Origin: Mycobacterium sp. ACS4331
Lineage (GTDB): Bacteria > Actinomycetota > Actinomycetes > Mycobacteriales > Mycobacteriaceae
NCBI RefSeq assembly: GCF_001667265.1
Contig: NZ_LZHW01000068.1
Coordinates: 1 to 48,899 of the forward strand
DNA: 48,899 bases
Direction of reading: 5' to 3'
This document shows, in pieces, positions 1 through 7,104 of this stretch. The notes below the pieces were generated by a model. The model did not search any database. It saw nothing but the letters and a program-made list of their open reading frames with translations, and was not told the DNA's origin. Position 1 is the first letter of the stretch. Every line of letters starts with the position of its first letter. The position numbers were made by a program, and so were the translations under genes.

Positions 1-177
1 GCCGGGGGGCGCGGGCGGGGGGCCGGGGGGGGGGGGGGGGAGGTGGGTCCGCCCCCCTGCGTGGGGGGGGGGCTGCGCGGCCCCCCCCCCCCCCACCCCC
101 CCCCCCCCCCCCCGGGCGCCGGCCCGGCCCGCCGTATTCCCGGCGGGGGGGGGGGGGCAAACCTCCCCCCCCCCCAC
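1..177. other. Low-complexity G/C contig end, probably artefactual
   Basis: This stretch is made almost wholly of G and C homopolymer runs with only a handful of A or T bases. Reading it in the frame of the following gene gives only glycine/proline/arginine runs that do not fit the acyl-CoA dehydrogenase fold that resumes at about 178. It is best treated as unreliable assembly or read-end sequence rather than biology. The far right end shows the same character. Confidence 0.75.
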
Positions 178-348
178 GCCGCCATGAAGGTCACCACCGA
201 CGCCGTGCAGGTGCTCGGGGGTGTCGGCTACACCCGTGACTACCGCGTGGAACGGTTCATGCGCGAAGCCAAGATCATGCAGATCTTCGAGGGCACCAAC
301 CAGATTCAGCGCCTGGTGATCAGTCGAGACCTCGCCAAACCGCGCTGA
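178..348 (+). CDS. Acyl-CoA dehydrogenase, C-terminal fragment (5' truncated)
   Basis: The last 56 residues of an acyl-CoA dehydrogenase are readable up to the TGA at 346-348. The segment contains the family signature [19 protein letters not shown], followed by [15 protein letters not shown], the conserved C-terminal region that carries the catalytic glutamate (the E of FEGT) in short/medium-chain type dehydrogenases. The enzyme would oxidise acyl-CoA to trans-2-enoyl-CoA with FAD. Everything upstream is lost in the G/C-run contig end, so neither the start nor the specific FadE type can be given. It is convergent with the secreted repeat protein gene, whose stop begins at the next base. Confidence 0.85.
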   Translation, partial: AAMKVTTDAVQVLGGVGYTRDYRVERFMREAKIMQIFEGTNQIQRLVISRDLAKPR

Positions 349-2739
349 TCAGTCGTTGAACCGAGTGGCGGGCGGGACGCCGGCTCCCGTGGCGCCACCC
401 TGCTCCGATGCCGACCAGTTGGTGCCCGCGCAGATGAAGTCACCGGGCATCCCCACCTGACCCGGGATCGGGATCGGCAGGCCGGGGATCGTGGGCAGCT
501 TCATTCCCGGTGTCGCCAGGCCCGACACGCCCGTCGCCAACGCCGGGGTCAGTGCGGAGGTGAACGGCGGCAGGGCCGACGTCGTGACGGTCTGGGCACC
601 CGGGATCGCCGCGAGTGCGCCGGGCAGTGCCGCGGTCTTGTCGATCGTTCCAGCGGCACCCGGCACCGATGCCGAACCACCGGGAACTCCCCCGACGACG
701 TTGGTGGCCGCGCCCGGCACACCACCGAGCGAACCGGGAACTCCACCGACGACATTGGTGGCCGCGCCGGGCGCACCACCGGCCGAGCCGGGGACCCCGT
801 TGGCGCCGTAGGTCGAGATCATGGCCAACGGTGTCGCGACGGAGTTCGGAATGCCCTGTGACGGGCCACCATACGATCCGATCGGCAACGCCAGCTGGGC
901 GGCCTGCAGGTCACGCCCGAAAGCCGTCGCAACGGCCTCCGGCGACGACTGCGCCGACAGCTTCCACATCTCGAAGTCCGGGATGGTGTACGGCGGATTG
1001 CCGGCCCCGTCGTGGGCAGGCATCAACAGGTTCTGCAGCGCCAGATCCCGCGCATGATCGGCGGCCCGGGCGGACGCCTGATCCAGTGCGGCACCGGCAG
1101 CACCGGCCTCACCACCGGAACCCCCGTCGCCGACCGGCGGCAGCCCCGCACCGCCCGCGCCCCGGGCGGCATCGACGATGTCAGCTCCACCGGGAGGCAG
1201 CGCCGCTGCGACGTCCCGAACAACGTCACCGGGGGGCGTGCCACCGGCCGCGGGAGGAATCGCGACGGCGTCCTGCGCCACTGCGGGCGGGGTTCCGCCC
1301 ACCGCGGGAGGCACCGCCACCGCATCCTGAACAACGGCCGGCGGCACGGCGACGTCGACGGGCGGCGCCGCCACGGGCACCGACACGTCCGCACCGGCCG
1401 GAGGCACCGCCACCGAGGCCGGGGGCGTGCCCGAGGTGTGGGTGATCGTCGAACCAGGGGTCGAGACCGGCGGCACCGGCGGCGTGAAGTCATTGGCCCC
1501 GGGAATCGAGATGCCCGGGATCTCGATGCCGGGGATCTCCGGCGTCTGGATGAAAGAGCCTGGCGTGCCCGGGGTTCCGGGGGTGCCGATCGGCGGCACC
1601 GCCTGTACCACGTCGGTCACCACCGAGTTGGGCGGTGTCACCGAGGTGACGGGAACGTTCGTCGACGAACTGTCGGAGACCACCGACGGCGGCACGTCGA
1701 CGCTCGCACCGGGCGTGTCGACAGGCACCGACGCTGACGCCGGCGGGGTGTCGACCGCGGCGGGCGGGATGGCCGCCGCGCTGTTGTCGGTCACCGCCGC
1801 AGGCGGGGTCGCGGCCTCCACGGGAACCACCGCCGCGGAATCGTCGATCACCGCGGCGGGCGGGGTCGCCACATCGACCGGCACGGCCGCCGCGGCGTCA
1901 TCCACCACTGCCGCCGGCGGAGCGGGGATGTCGGCGGGGACAGCGGCCGCCGCGCTCTGGTCGATCGCGGCCGGTGGGGCGTCGACCGCGGCGGGTGCCG
2001 CTGCGCCGGCGTTCTGGTCGATCGCGGCGCCGGCGTTCTGATCGATCCGCGCGCCGTCATCGCCGGATTCGGGACCGGGCTGGCCACCCTCGCCGCCGCC
2101 GTGCCCGGCACCCTGCCCAGCCCCTGCCGAGCCGCCCTCAGCACCGGCGCGCCCGGAGTTCTCGTCGATGCGCGCGGCGTCCACACCGGCGCCACCCCCC
2201 TCACCCGCACCGACTCCGGCGGCCGCCGGATCCGGCGGGATGGCCGCGGGCACGTCACCGGCGACGGGTGCCCCGCCGCGAGCGGACGCGGGCGGGACCG
2301 CCCCGGCGACATCGGTCGCGGCCGGCACTGCACCCGAGCCCGACGTGGGTGGAATCGCGGCGGCGACATCGGTGGCCGCCGGCACCGCACCTGAGGAGGA
2401 TGCGGGTGGAATCGCCGCCGAGGCGTTGTCGACGACCGCGGCCGGCGGCGTGGATGCGCTGGCGGGCGGGATGTTGGTGACCACGTTCGTGGACGCCGGG
2501 GGCACCGTCACCGACGCCGGCGGGGTGCCTCCGGTGACAGACGTGCTCGCGCTCTGCAACGACTCCGTGACGCTGCCCGGGTTGGACGCCATTTGCTGCA
2601 GGATGTTGACGCACGGCACCCCCGGACTCGCCGGCGCTATGGGCCTGGCCGACGCCGTCCAGCTGAACAGCAACACGGCACCACACAGGCCACCGGTCGC
2701 CACCGCGGTGACGACCGAACGTCGTACGGTCTCTGACAT
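349..2739 (-). CDS. Exported Pro/Ala-rich repeat protein (cell-envelope type)
   Basis: A 796-residue protein begins with a classical signal peptide: twin Arg at 6-7, a hydrophobic core around residues 10-28, and a probable cleavage after the ASA near residue 31. The mature chain opens with a short conserved-looking segment containing one Cys (GVPCVNILQQMASNPG), then several hundred residues of degenerate Pro/Ala/Val repeats (variants of TPPAAVxDxSAAxVP), a glycine-rich acidic stretch near residues 170-230, an ordered-looking segment near 590-680 (NPPYTIPDFEMWKLSA), and a PG-rich tail ending with a second Cys in GDFICAGTNW. No enzymatic domain is recognisable. The composition suggests a secreted or wall-associated structural protein, comparable in style but not in sequence to other mycobacterial Pro-rich exported proteins. 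Start ATG 2739 is preceded by a GAGAGGCGGGG purine tract. Confidence 0.8.
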   Translation of the reverse strand: MSETVRRSVVTAVATGGLCGAVLLFSWTASARPIAPASPGVPCVNILQQMASNPGSVTESLQSASTSVTGGTPPASVTVPPASTNVVTNIPPASASTPPAAVVDNASAAIPPASSSGAVPAATDVAAAIPPTSGSGAVPAATDVAGAVPPASARGGAPVAGDVPAAIPPDPAAAGVGAGEGGGAGVDAARIDENSGRAGAEGGSAGAGQGAGHGGGEGGQPGPESGDDGARIDQNAGAAIDQNAGAAAPAAVDAPPAAIDQSAAAAVPADIPAPPAAVVDDAAAAVPVDVATPPAAVIDDSAAVVPVEAATPPAAVTDNSAAAIPPAAVDTPPASASVPVDTPGASVDVPPSVVSDSSSTNVPVTSVTPPNSVVTDVVQAVPPIGTPGTPGTPGSFIQTPEIPGIEIPGISIPGANDFTPPVPPVSTPGSTITHTSGTPPASVAVPPAGADVSVPVAAPPVDVAVPPAVVQDAVAVPPAVGGTPPAVAQDAVAIPPAAGGTPPGDVVRDVAAALPPGGADIVDAARGAGGAGLPPVGDGGSGGEAGAAGAALDQASARAADHARDLALQNLLMPAHDGAGNPPYTIPDFEMWKLSAQSSPEAVATAFGRDLQAAQLALPIGSYGGPSQGIPNSVATPLAMISTYGANGVPGSAGGAPGAATNVVGGVPGSLGGVPGAATNVVGGVPGGSASVPGAAGTIDKTAALPGALAAIPGAQTVTTSALPPFTSALTPALATGVSGLATPGMKLPTIPGLPIPIPGQVGMPGDFICAGTNWSASEQGGATGAGVPPATRFND
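682..789. repeat. Two 54-bp tandem repeats inside the exported repeat protein gene
   Basis: Two adjacent copies, 682-735 and 736-789, differ at only a few bases. Each encodes an 18-residue unit built round GAATNVVGGVPG in the C-terminal part of the exported protein. Because the unit is a multiple of three, gain or loss of a copy would keep the frame. Confidence 0.75.
1740..2045. repeat. About five degenerate ~60-bp repeats inside the exported repeat protein gene
   Basis: The protein segment around residues 232-334 repeats a roughly 20-residue unit of the form PPAAVxDxSAAAVPVxxAT. At DNA level the copies are similar but diverged, with recurrent GCGGCGGGCGGGGTCGCC-like blocks. The repeats explain why long spurious frames are open on both strands here. 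Confidence 0.6.
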
Positions 2740-2871
2740 GGGATACCCCGCCTCTCAGGCATCGGCGTTGAACTACCGCCGAAACGTATCCGCCGGGGGT
2801 GTTTTGCCCTTTCGTCAAAATGCGGGTTTATCGAAACGATGCCAACCGGTGTCAAGACGGTGCCGGTCGGC

Positions 2872-2919
2872 GATCAGACCGTTATCTGATCAGTTAGCTG
2901 AGGAAACGATCTCAGCTAA
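2872..2919. terminator. Two consecutive inverted repeats at the 3' end of the 2916-3479 gene
   Basis: A 9-bp perfect inverted repeat (TTAGCTGAG / CTCAGCTAA, 2894-2902 and 2911-2919, 8-nt loop) contains the TAG stop of the upstream minus-strand gene. Immediately beyond it is a second 7-bp repeat (GATCAGA / TCTGATC, 2872-2878 and 2885-2891, 6-nt loop). On the minus strand they would be read just after the gene end, so a factor-assisted or tract-less terminator is possible. No U-tract follows. They could instead be protein-binding dyads for the downstream exported protein gene. Confidence 0.45.
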
Positions 2920-3479
2920 ACGCCGGTCCAGGCTTCGTCGAGCCGCTCGGCCACGTCGATGACCTGTGCCTGCTGCGATTCCGGCGCGTCGATCTGATCC
3001 GCCACGTGCGCCGCGATGAACCGGCGGATCTCGCCGTCGACACCGCCGATGATCCGCACGATCTCGCCCCGGATGGACTTCGAGGACACGTGCACGCTGA
3101 TGTCCGAGGGGCGCGGTTTGGCCACGTCGATGATGAGCAGCAGCGGCTCGGCGGCCCGAGCGGTGGCGCGCAGCGCGACCTCGCCGTCGACCGTGAACCG
3201 CTGCTTGTCCAGACGCAGGTCCACGAGCAGGTCGATCTCCAGGGGGATACGGATCGAGAAGGTGATGGTGTCGCCGATGTGCCTGGTGGCGTGCGGTTCG
3301 CGGATCTTGACCTTCGCGCTGACGCGCGCGAGTCCGCCCGGCCCCTGCGACATCGGCCCCATCTCGAACTCGTCACCGGCGATCGCGGCGAATGCGGCGG
3401 CGACCCGCTCCTCGGTGACGGCGACGGCGAAGAAGTTACGTCCCCACTGTTCATAGGTCACGTAGTCGTGCGTGCTCAT
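2916..3479 (-). CDS. Conserved hypothetical protein, 187 aa, soluble
   Basis: The 187-residue product has no signal peptide or membrane segment. Its middle (residues about 35-140) alternates hydrophobic and charged residues in a pattern suggesting an all-beta or START-like lipid-binding fold, for example DTITFSIRIPLEIDLLVDL and ATARAAEPLLLIIDVAKPR, and the C-terminus (about 140-187) is helical. I do not recognise a named family with certainty. ATG 3479 is the only sensible start. It is divergent from the XRE regulator gene with a 71-bp shared upstream region and lies 176 bp upstream of the exported repeat protein gene on the same strand. Its stop codon is embedded in an inverted repeat. Confidence 0.65.
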   Translation of the reverse strand: MSTHDYVTYEQWGRNFFAVAVTEERVAAAFAAIAGDEFEMGPMSQGPGGLARVSAKVKIREPHATRHIGDTITFSIRIPLEIDLLVDLRLDKQRFTVDGEVALRATARAAEPLLLIIDVAKPRPSDISVHVSSKSIRGEIVRIIGGVDGEIRRFIAAHVADQIDAPESQQAQVIDVAERLDEAWTGV

Positions 3480-3550
3480 AGTCTCCCTACCGTCTCATGC
3501 CCACCGCCGAGGACCGTCAGCCGCGCCGAAACTCAGGGGACACTGATCTG

Positions 3551-4345
3551 GTGAGCACCCTGCAGAGCGCGCCGGCGACGTTCGGGACGCTGATTCGCCA
3601 GTGGAGGCGACGGCGCCGGCTGAGTCAGCTCGACCTCGCCCTCGGCGCTGACGTGTCGCCCCGACATGTGAGTTTCATCGAGACCGGCCGATCGATGCCC
3701 AGCCGGGCGATGGTGCTGCGCCTCGCCGCCACGCTCGGGGTGCCGCCGCGTGAGCAGAACCACCTGCTTCTGGCCGCCGGTCTGGCGCCGGAGTTCACCG
3801 AGCGGCGACTCGACGATCCCGACCTCGCACCGGTGCGAGCCGGCATCGCACGCGTCCTCGCGGCCTACGATCCATACCCCTGCCTGGTCGTCGACCGCGG
3901 ATGGAACATCGTGCAGGCCAACGCCGGGACCGCGGTGCTGCTCGACGGCGTCGCACCCGAACTGCTCGCGGCGCCGAATGCGCTGCGCATCGCACTTCAT
4001 CCCGATGGACTGGCACCGCGGATCCGCAACCTCGCGCAGTGGCGTCACCACCTGCTTGAGCGCCTGCGCCGAGAGGCCGCCGCCGTCCCGAGTGAACCGC
4101 TGACGGCGCTGCTCGCCGAACTCGAGGCCTATCCCGGCAGCGACGGGGCCGACGACCAGTGGGGCGGCGTCGCGGTGCCGCTTCGGCTCGTGACCGACGA
4201 CGGCCGCGAACTGACCTTCCTGAACACAGTGACGACGTTCGGGACGGCTCGCGACCTCACGGTCGCCGAGTTGAGCATCGAGGCGTTCCTGCCCGCCGAC
4301 GAGGCCACCACGGCGACCCTTTCGGACTCCGGTACGGTCCGCTGA
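3551..4345 (+). CDS. XRE-family regulator with MmyB-like ligand-binding domain
   Basis: The first ~70 residues form a Cro/CI-type helix-turn-helix (LSQLDLALGADVSPRHVSFIETGRS), followed by an MmyB-like/PAS-type sensor domain from about residue 85 to the end (YPCLVVDRGWNIVQANAG). This architecture is typical of actinobacterial regulators thought to bind small fatty-acyl ligands. GTG 3551 is preferred as start because AGGGG lies about 9 nt upstream; an ATG at 3497 would add 18 residues but has no ribosome site. The stop TGA overlaps the ATG of the following thioesterase gene (TGATG), so the two are translationally coupled and the thioesterase is a plausible target or partner. Confidence 0.85.
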   Translation: MSTLQSAPATFGTLIRQWRRRRRLSQLDLALGADVSPRHVSFIETGRSMPSRAMVLRLAATLGVPPREQNHLLLAAGLAPEFTERRLDDPDLAPVRAGIARVLAAYDPYPCLVVDRGWNIVQANAGTAVLLDGVAPELLAAPNALRIALHPDGLAPRIRNLAQWRHHLLERLRREAAAVPSEPLTALLAELEAYPGSDGADDQWGGVAVPLRLVTDDGRELTFLNTVTTFGTARDLTVAELSIEAFLPADEATTATLSDSGTVR

Positions 4346-4752
4346 TGACGACCGCGACATTCACCATGCCGCTGCGTGTCCGCTACGTCGAATGCGACAT
4401 GCAGAACCGGGTCTTCAACGCGCACTACCTCACCTGGGTCGACATGGCCCACACCGAGGCGCTGAGCGAACTTGTCGGCGGCTACGAGTCGATGGTGGCC
4501 GCGGGCGTCGACGTCGTGGTGGTCGGTGCCGAACTGGACTTCCGGGCACCGGCGCGGTTCGACGACCGGCTGGAGGTGCGCACCACCGTGCACCCTCCTG
4601 GAACCACCTCTCTGCGAAGCGATTTCGCGATCACCAGGGACGGCCACCTGTTGGCTGAGTGCCGGATGACGCACGTGTGCGTGGACACCGCCACGTACTC
4701 GAAACAGGCGTGGCCACAGTGGTTGCGGGACAAGCTGCCGTCACTGGACTGA
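4345..4752 (+). CDS. Hotdog-fold acyl-CoA thioesterase (4HBT family)
   Basis: A 135-residue single-hotdog protein. The N-terminal RVRYVECDMQNRVFNAHY corresponds to the 4-hydroxybenzoyl-CoA thioesterase-like signature with the catalytic acid at Asp18 and a conserved N-x-x-Y turn. The rest alternates strands as expected (AELDFRAPARFDDRLEVRT). It would hydrolyse an acyl-CoA to free acid and CoA; the acyl group is unknown. The start ATG 4345 shares one base with the stop of the XRE regulator. The 3' end overlaps by 12 bp, head-on, the end of the D-2-hydroxyacid dehydrogenase gene on the other strand. Confidence 0.85.
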   Translation: MTTATFTMPLRVRYVECDMQNRVFNAHYLTWVDMAHTEALSELVGGYESMVAAGVDVVVVGAELDFRAPARFDDRLEVRTTVHPPGTTSLRSDFAITRDGHLLAECRMTHVCVDTATYSKQAWPQWLRDKLPSLD

Positions 4753-5673
4753 CCGCAGCCATTCGGTGATCGCCGCGACGGCGTCCCGGAAGAAGATCCC
4801 ATAGGGCCGATCGGCCACATAACCGATGTGCGGGGTGGCCACCACACCAGGCAGCGTCCGCAGTGGGTGCTGCGGCGGCAGCGGTTCGACGTCGAACACG
4901 TCGAGTCCGGCCCCGGCGATCCCCCCGTCACGCAGCGCCGACACCAGCGCGTCCTCATCGACGATCGGGCCGCGAGAGGTGTTGACCAGCAGGGCCGTCG
5001 GTTTCATCGCGGCGAGTTCGGCCGCACCCACGAGCCCGCGCGACCGCTCGCTGAGCCGCAGATGGATGGTCAGCACGTCGGCCGTGCGGAACAGCGTGTC
5101 CCGATCCACCGCATCCACGCCGACGGCCTCGGCGGTGGCCCTGGTCAGATTCGGGCTCCATGCGATGACGCGCATGCCGAACGCCGCGCCGATGCGCGCG
5201 ACCCGGCTTCCGATGCGCCCGACCCCCAGCACCGCCAGCACCTTGCCCTCGAGTTCCTGCCCGACCGAGGTCTGCCAGCCCCCGTCGCGCACAGACATGC
5301 TCTCCCGCACCAGATTCCGTGCCGCCGCCAGAATCAGGGCCCAGGTCAGCTCCACGGTCGAGGACACCGATCCGCCGGTCGTGCCGATGTGAATGCCGAG
5401 TCGCTGCGCTGCCTCGGTGTCGATGGAGGCGTTGACCGGCCCCGTGGACGCGATCATCTTCAGCCGAGGCAGGCGCTGCAGGACGTCCGCTGGCAGCGGG
5501 GTGCGCTCGCGCATGACCATGACCACGTCGTAGGGTTCCAGCCGACGCACAAGCTCATCGGCGTCGCTGATGTGATCGGAGAAGACGTCGATCTCAGCGC
5601 GCTCGGCCACAGGTGACCAGTCCGCCGACTGCAGGGCCACGCGCTGGTAGTCGTCCAGGATCGCGACCTTCAC
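4741..5673 (-). CDS. D-2-hydroxyacid dehydrogenase family protein
   Basis: A 310-residue NAD(P)-dependent 2-hydroxyacid dehydrogenase. The Rossmann motif GVGRIGSR sits at about residues 150-157. The catalytic trio is visible: Arg234 in VNTSRGPIVDEDAL, Glu263 in LDVFDVEPLP and His282 in ATPHIGY. The substrate (a 2-keto or 2-hydroxy acid) cannot be inferred. GTG 5673 is chosen because VKVAILDDYQ is the usual beginning of the family and GGTGGGG precedes it; a longer in-frame start at 5736 adds 21 atypical residues. The beginning of the gene overlaps by 80 bp the end of the small membrane protein gene upstream on the same strand. Confidence 0.88.
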   Translation of the reverse strand: MKVAILDDYQRVALQSADWSPVAERAEIDVFSDHISDADELVRRLEPYDVVMVMRERTPLPADVLQRLPRLKMIASTGPVNASIDTEAAQRLGIHIGTTGGSVSSTVELTWALILAAARNLVRESMSVRDGGWQTSVGQELEGKVLAVLGVGRIGSRVARIGAAFGMRVIAWSPNLTRATAEAVGVDAVDRDTLFRTADVLTIHLRLSERSRGLVGAAELAAMKPTALLVNTSRGPIVDEDALVSALRDGGIAGAGLDVFDVEPLPPQHPLRTLPGVVATPHIGYVADRPYGIFFRDAVAAITEWLRSVQ

Positions 5674-5977
5674 CGGCCCCACCTTCCGTCGGATAGTCGA
5701 GGATGCTGCGCCAGTAATCCTCGGGGATCTCGCCACCCGATTTCAGCACGATCGCCAACCCGGTGGCCATCGCGATGCCCAGCAGGCCCAACCAGAGGCC
5801 CGCCAGGCCGATGCACACCCATGCCGCGGTGGTCAGGACCGGCCACGGCGACAGCACCACCAGCAGGGGTGCGAAGAAGAACCCGGCACCGATGTACCAG
5901 GACGATCCGGCCCGGTCGGATTGCAGCACGAAACGCAGCCAAACCGGTATGACGGGGGTGGTGTCGGCGCTGTCCAT
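5594..5977 (-). CDS. Small two-helix membrane protein, hypothetical
   Basis: A 127-residue product starts at ATG 5977. After a polar N-terminus (DSADTTPVIPVWLRF) two hydrophobic segments follow at about residues 27-50 and 50-75 (WYIGAGFFFAPLLVVL; LAGLWLGLLGIAMATGLAIV), then a Gly/Arg-rich cytoplasmic-type tail. The tail is encoded in the 80 bp that overlap the start of the 2-hydroxyacid dehydrogenase gene. No family is recognised. It is divergent from the ureohydrolase gene with a 77-bp shared promoter region. The hydrophobic segments make it credible as a real gene despite its overlap. Confidence 0.65.
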   Translation of the reverse strand: MDSADTTPVIPVWLRFVLQSDRAGSSWYIGAGFFFAPLLVVLSPWPVLTTAAWVCIGLAGLWLGLLGIAMATGLAIVLKSGGEIPEDYWRSILDYPTEGGAGEGRDPGRLPARGPAVGGLVTCGRAR

Positions 5978-6054
5978 ACCCCAACGGTGCGCCGCGCCAA
6001 CGCTGTCCGCAATTACCTGGGACGTAACGACGAGGCCCGACGTAGGGTCTGTCC

Positions 6055-7104
6055 ATGGGCCACGACCACGATCATCCCCGCCGCGAACTCCCGCCGGGAA
6101 TGCTTGAGCAGCTTGAGATCGCCTACTCGGGCATGGTGTCGTTCGGTCAGCGACCGTTTCTGACCGAACCCGAACAGCTGGACGAGTGGCGACCCGACGT
6201 CGCCATCGTCGGTGCCCCCTTCGACATCGCGACAACCAACCGTCCCGGCGCACGGTTCGGTCCGCGTGCGATCCGCTCGACGGCCTATGAACCCGGCACC
6301 TACAACCTCGACCTCGGCCTGGAGATCTTCGACTGGCTCGAGGTGGTGGACTTCGGTGACGCGTACTGTCCGCACGGTCAGACCGAGGTGTCCCATGCCA
6401 ACATTCGGGAGCGGGTGCACACCATCGCCTCCCGCGGAATCGTGCCGGTGATCCTGGGCGGCGACCACTCCATCACCTGGCCTGCGGCAACGGCGGTCGC
6501 CGACGTGCACGGATACGGCAATGTCGGCATCGTGCACTTCGATGCGCACGCCGACACCGCGGATGAGATCGAGGGCAACCTCGCCAGCCACGGCACGCCC
6601 ATGCGTCGGCTGATCGAATCCGGGGCCGTGCCCGGAACGCACTTCGTCCAGGTGGGTCTGCGGGGTTACTGGCCGCCGCAGGACACCTTCGAATGGATGC
6701 TCGAGCAGGGCATGACGTGGCACACCATGCAGGAGATCTGGGAGCGCGGGTTCAAGGAGGTCATGCGCACCGCGGTCAGCGAAGCCCTCGCCAAGGCCGA
6801 AAAGCTCTATGTATCAGTGGATATCGACGTGCTCGATCCCGCGCACGCCCCGGGCACGGGAACTCCGGAGCCCGGCGGCATCGCGAGCGTCGACCTCTTG
6901 CGGATGGTCCGGCAGCTGTGTCTGGAGCACGACGTCGTGGGGGTCGACGTCGTCGAGGTCGCGCCGGCCTACGACCACGCCGAACTGACCGTCAACGCCG
7001 CGCACCGCGTGGTGTTCGAGGCGCTCTCGGGGATGGCCGCGCGGCGCCGCGACGCCGCGGGACAGCAGCCCGGCCCGCCGTCACCCCGCGGGCCGCGGGC
7101 CTGA
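6055..7104 (+). CDS. Agmatinase/arginase-family ureohydrolase (SpeB-like)
   Basis: A 349-residue ureohydrolase with all binuclear-metal motifs: GGDHS (His138), HFDAHAD (Asp163, His165, Asp167) and SVDIDVLDPAHAPGTGTPEPGG region (Asp256, Asp258). The family hydrolyses guanidino compounds such as agmatine, guanidinobutyrate or guanidine to urea plus an amine; sequence alone does not decide the substrate. ATG 6055 follows AGGG at proper distance. The C-terminal 25 residues are Pro/Arg-rich and encoded partly in the 24-bp head-on overlap with the NCS1 permease gene, whose product might import the nitrogenous substrate, though the two are transcribed convergently. Confidence 0.9.
   Translation: MGHDHDHPRRELPPGMLEQLEIAYSGMVSFGQRPFLTEPEQLDEWRPDVAIVGAPFDIATTNRPGARFGPRAIRSTAYEPGTYNLDLGLEIFDWLEVVDFGDAYCPHGQTEVSHANIRERVHTIASRGIVPVILGGDHSITWPAATAVADVHGYGNVGIVHFDAHADTADEIEGNLASHGTPMRRLIESGAVPGTHFVQVGLRGYWPPQDTFEWMLEQGMTWHTMQEIWERGFKEVMRTAVSEALAKAEKLYVSVDIDVLDPAHAPGTGTPEPGGIASVDLLRMVRQLCLEHDVVGVDVVEVAPAYDHAELTVNAAHRVVFEALSGMAARRRDAAGQQPGPPSPRGPRA

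Noticed and set aside
43..183. N-terminal Gly/Pro/Arg-rich extension of the dehydrogenase fragment
   Set aside because: It is encoded by homopolymer runs at the contig edge and has no relation to the dehydrogenase fold.
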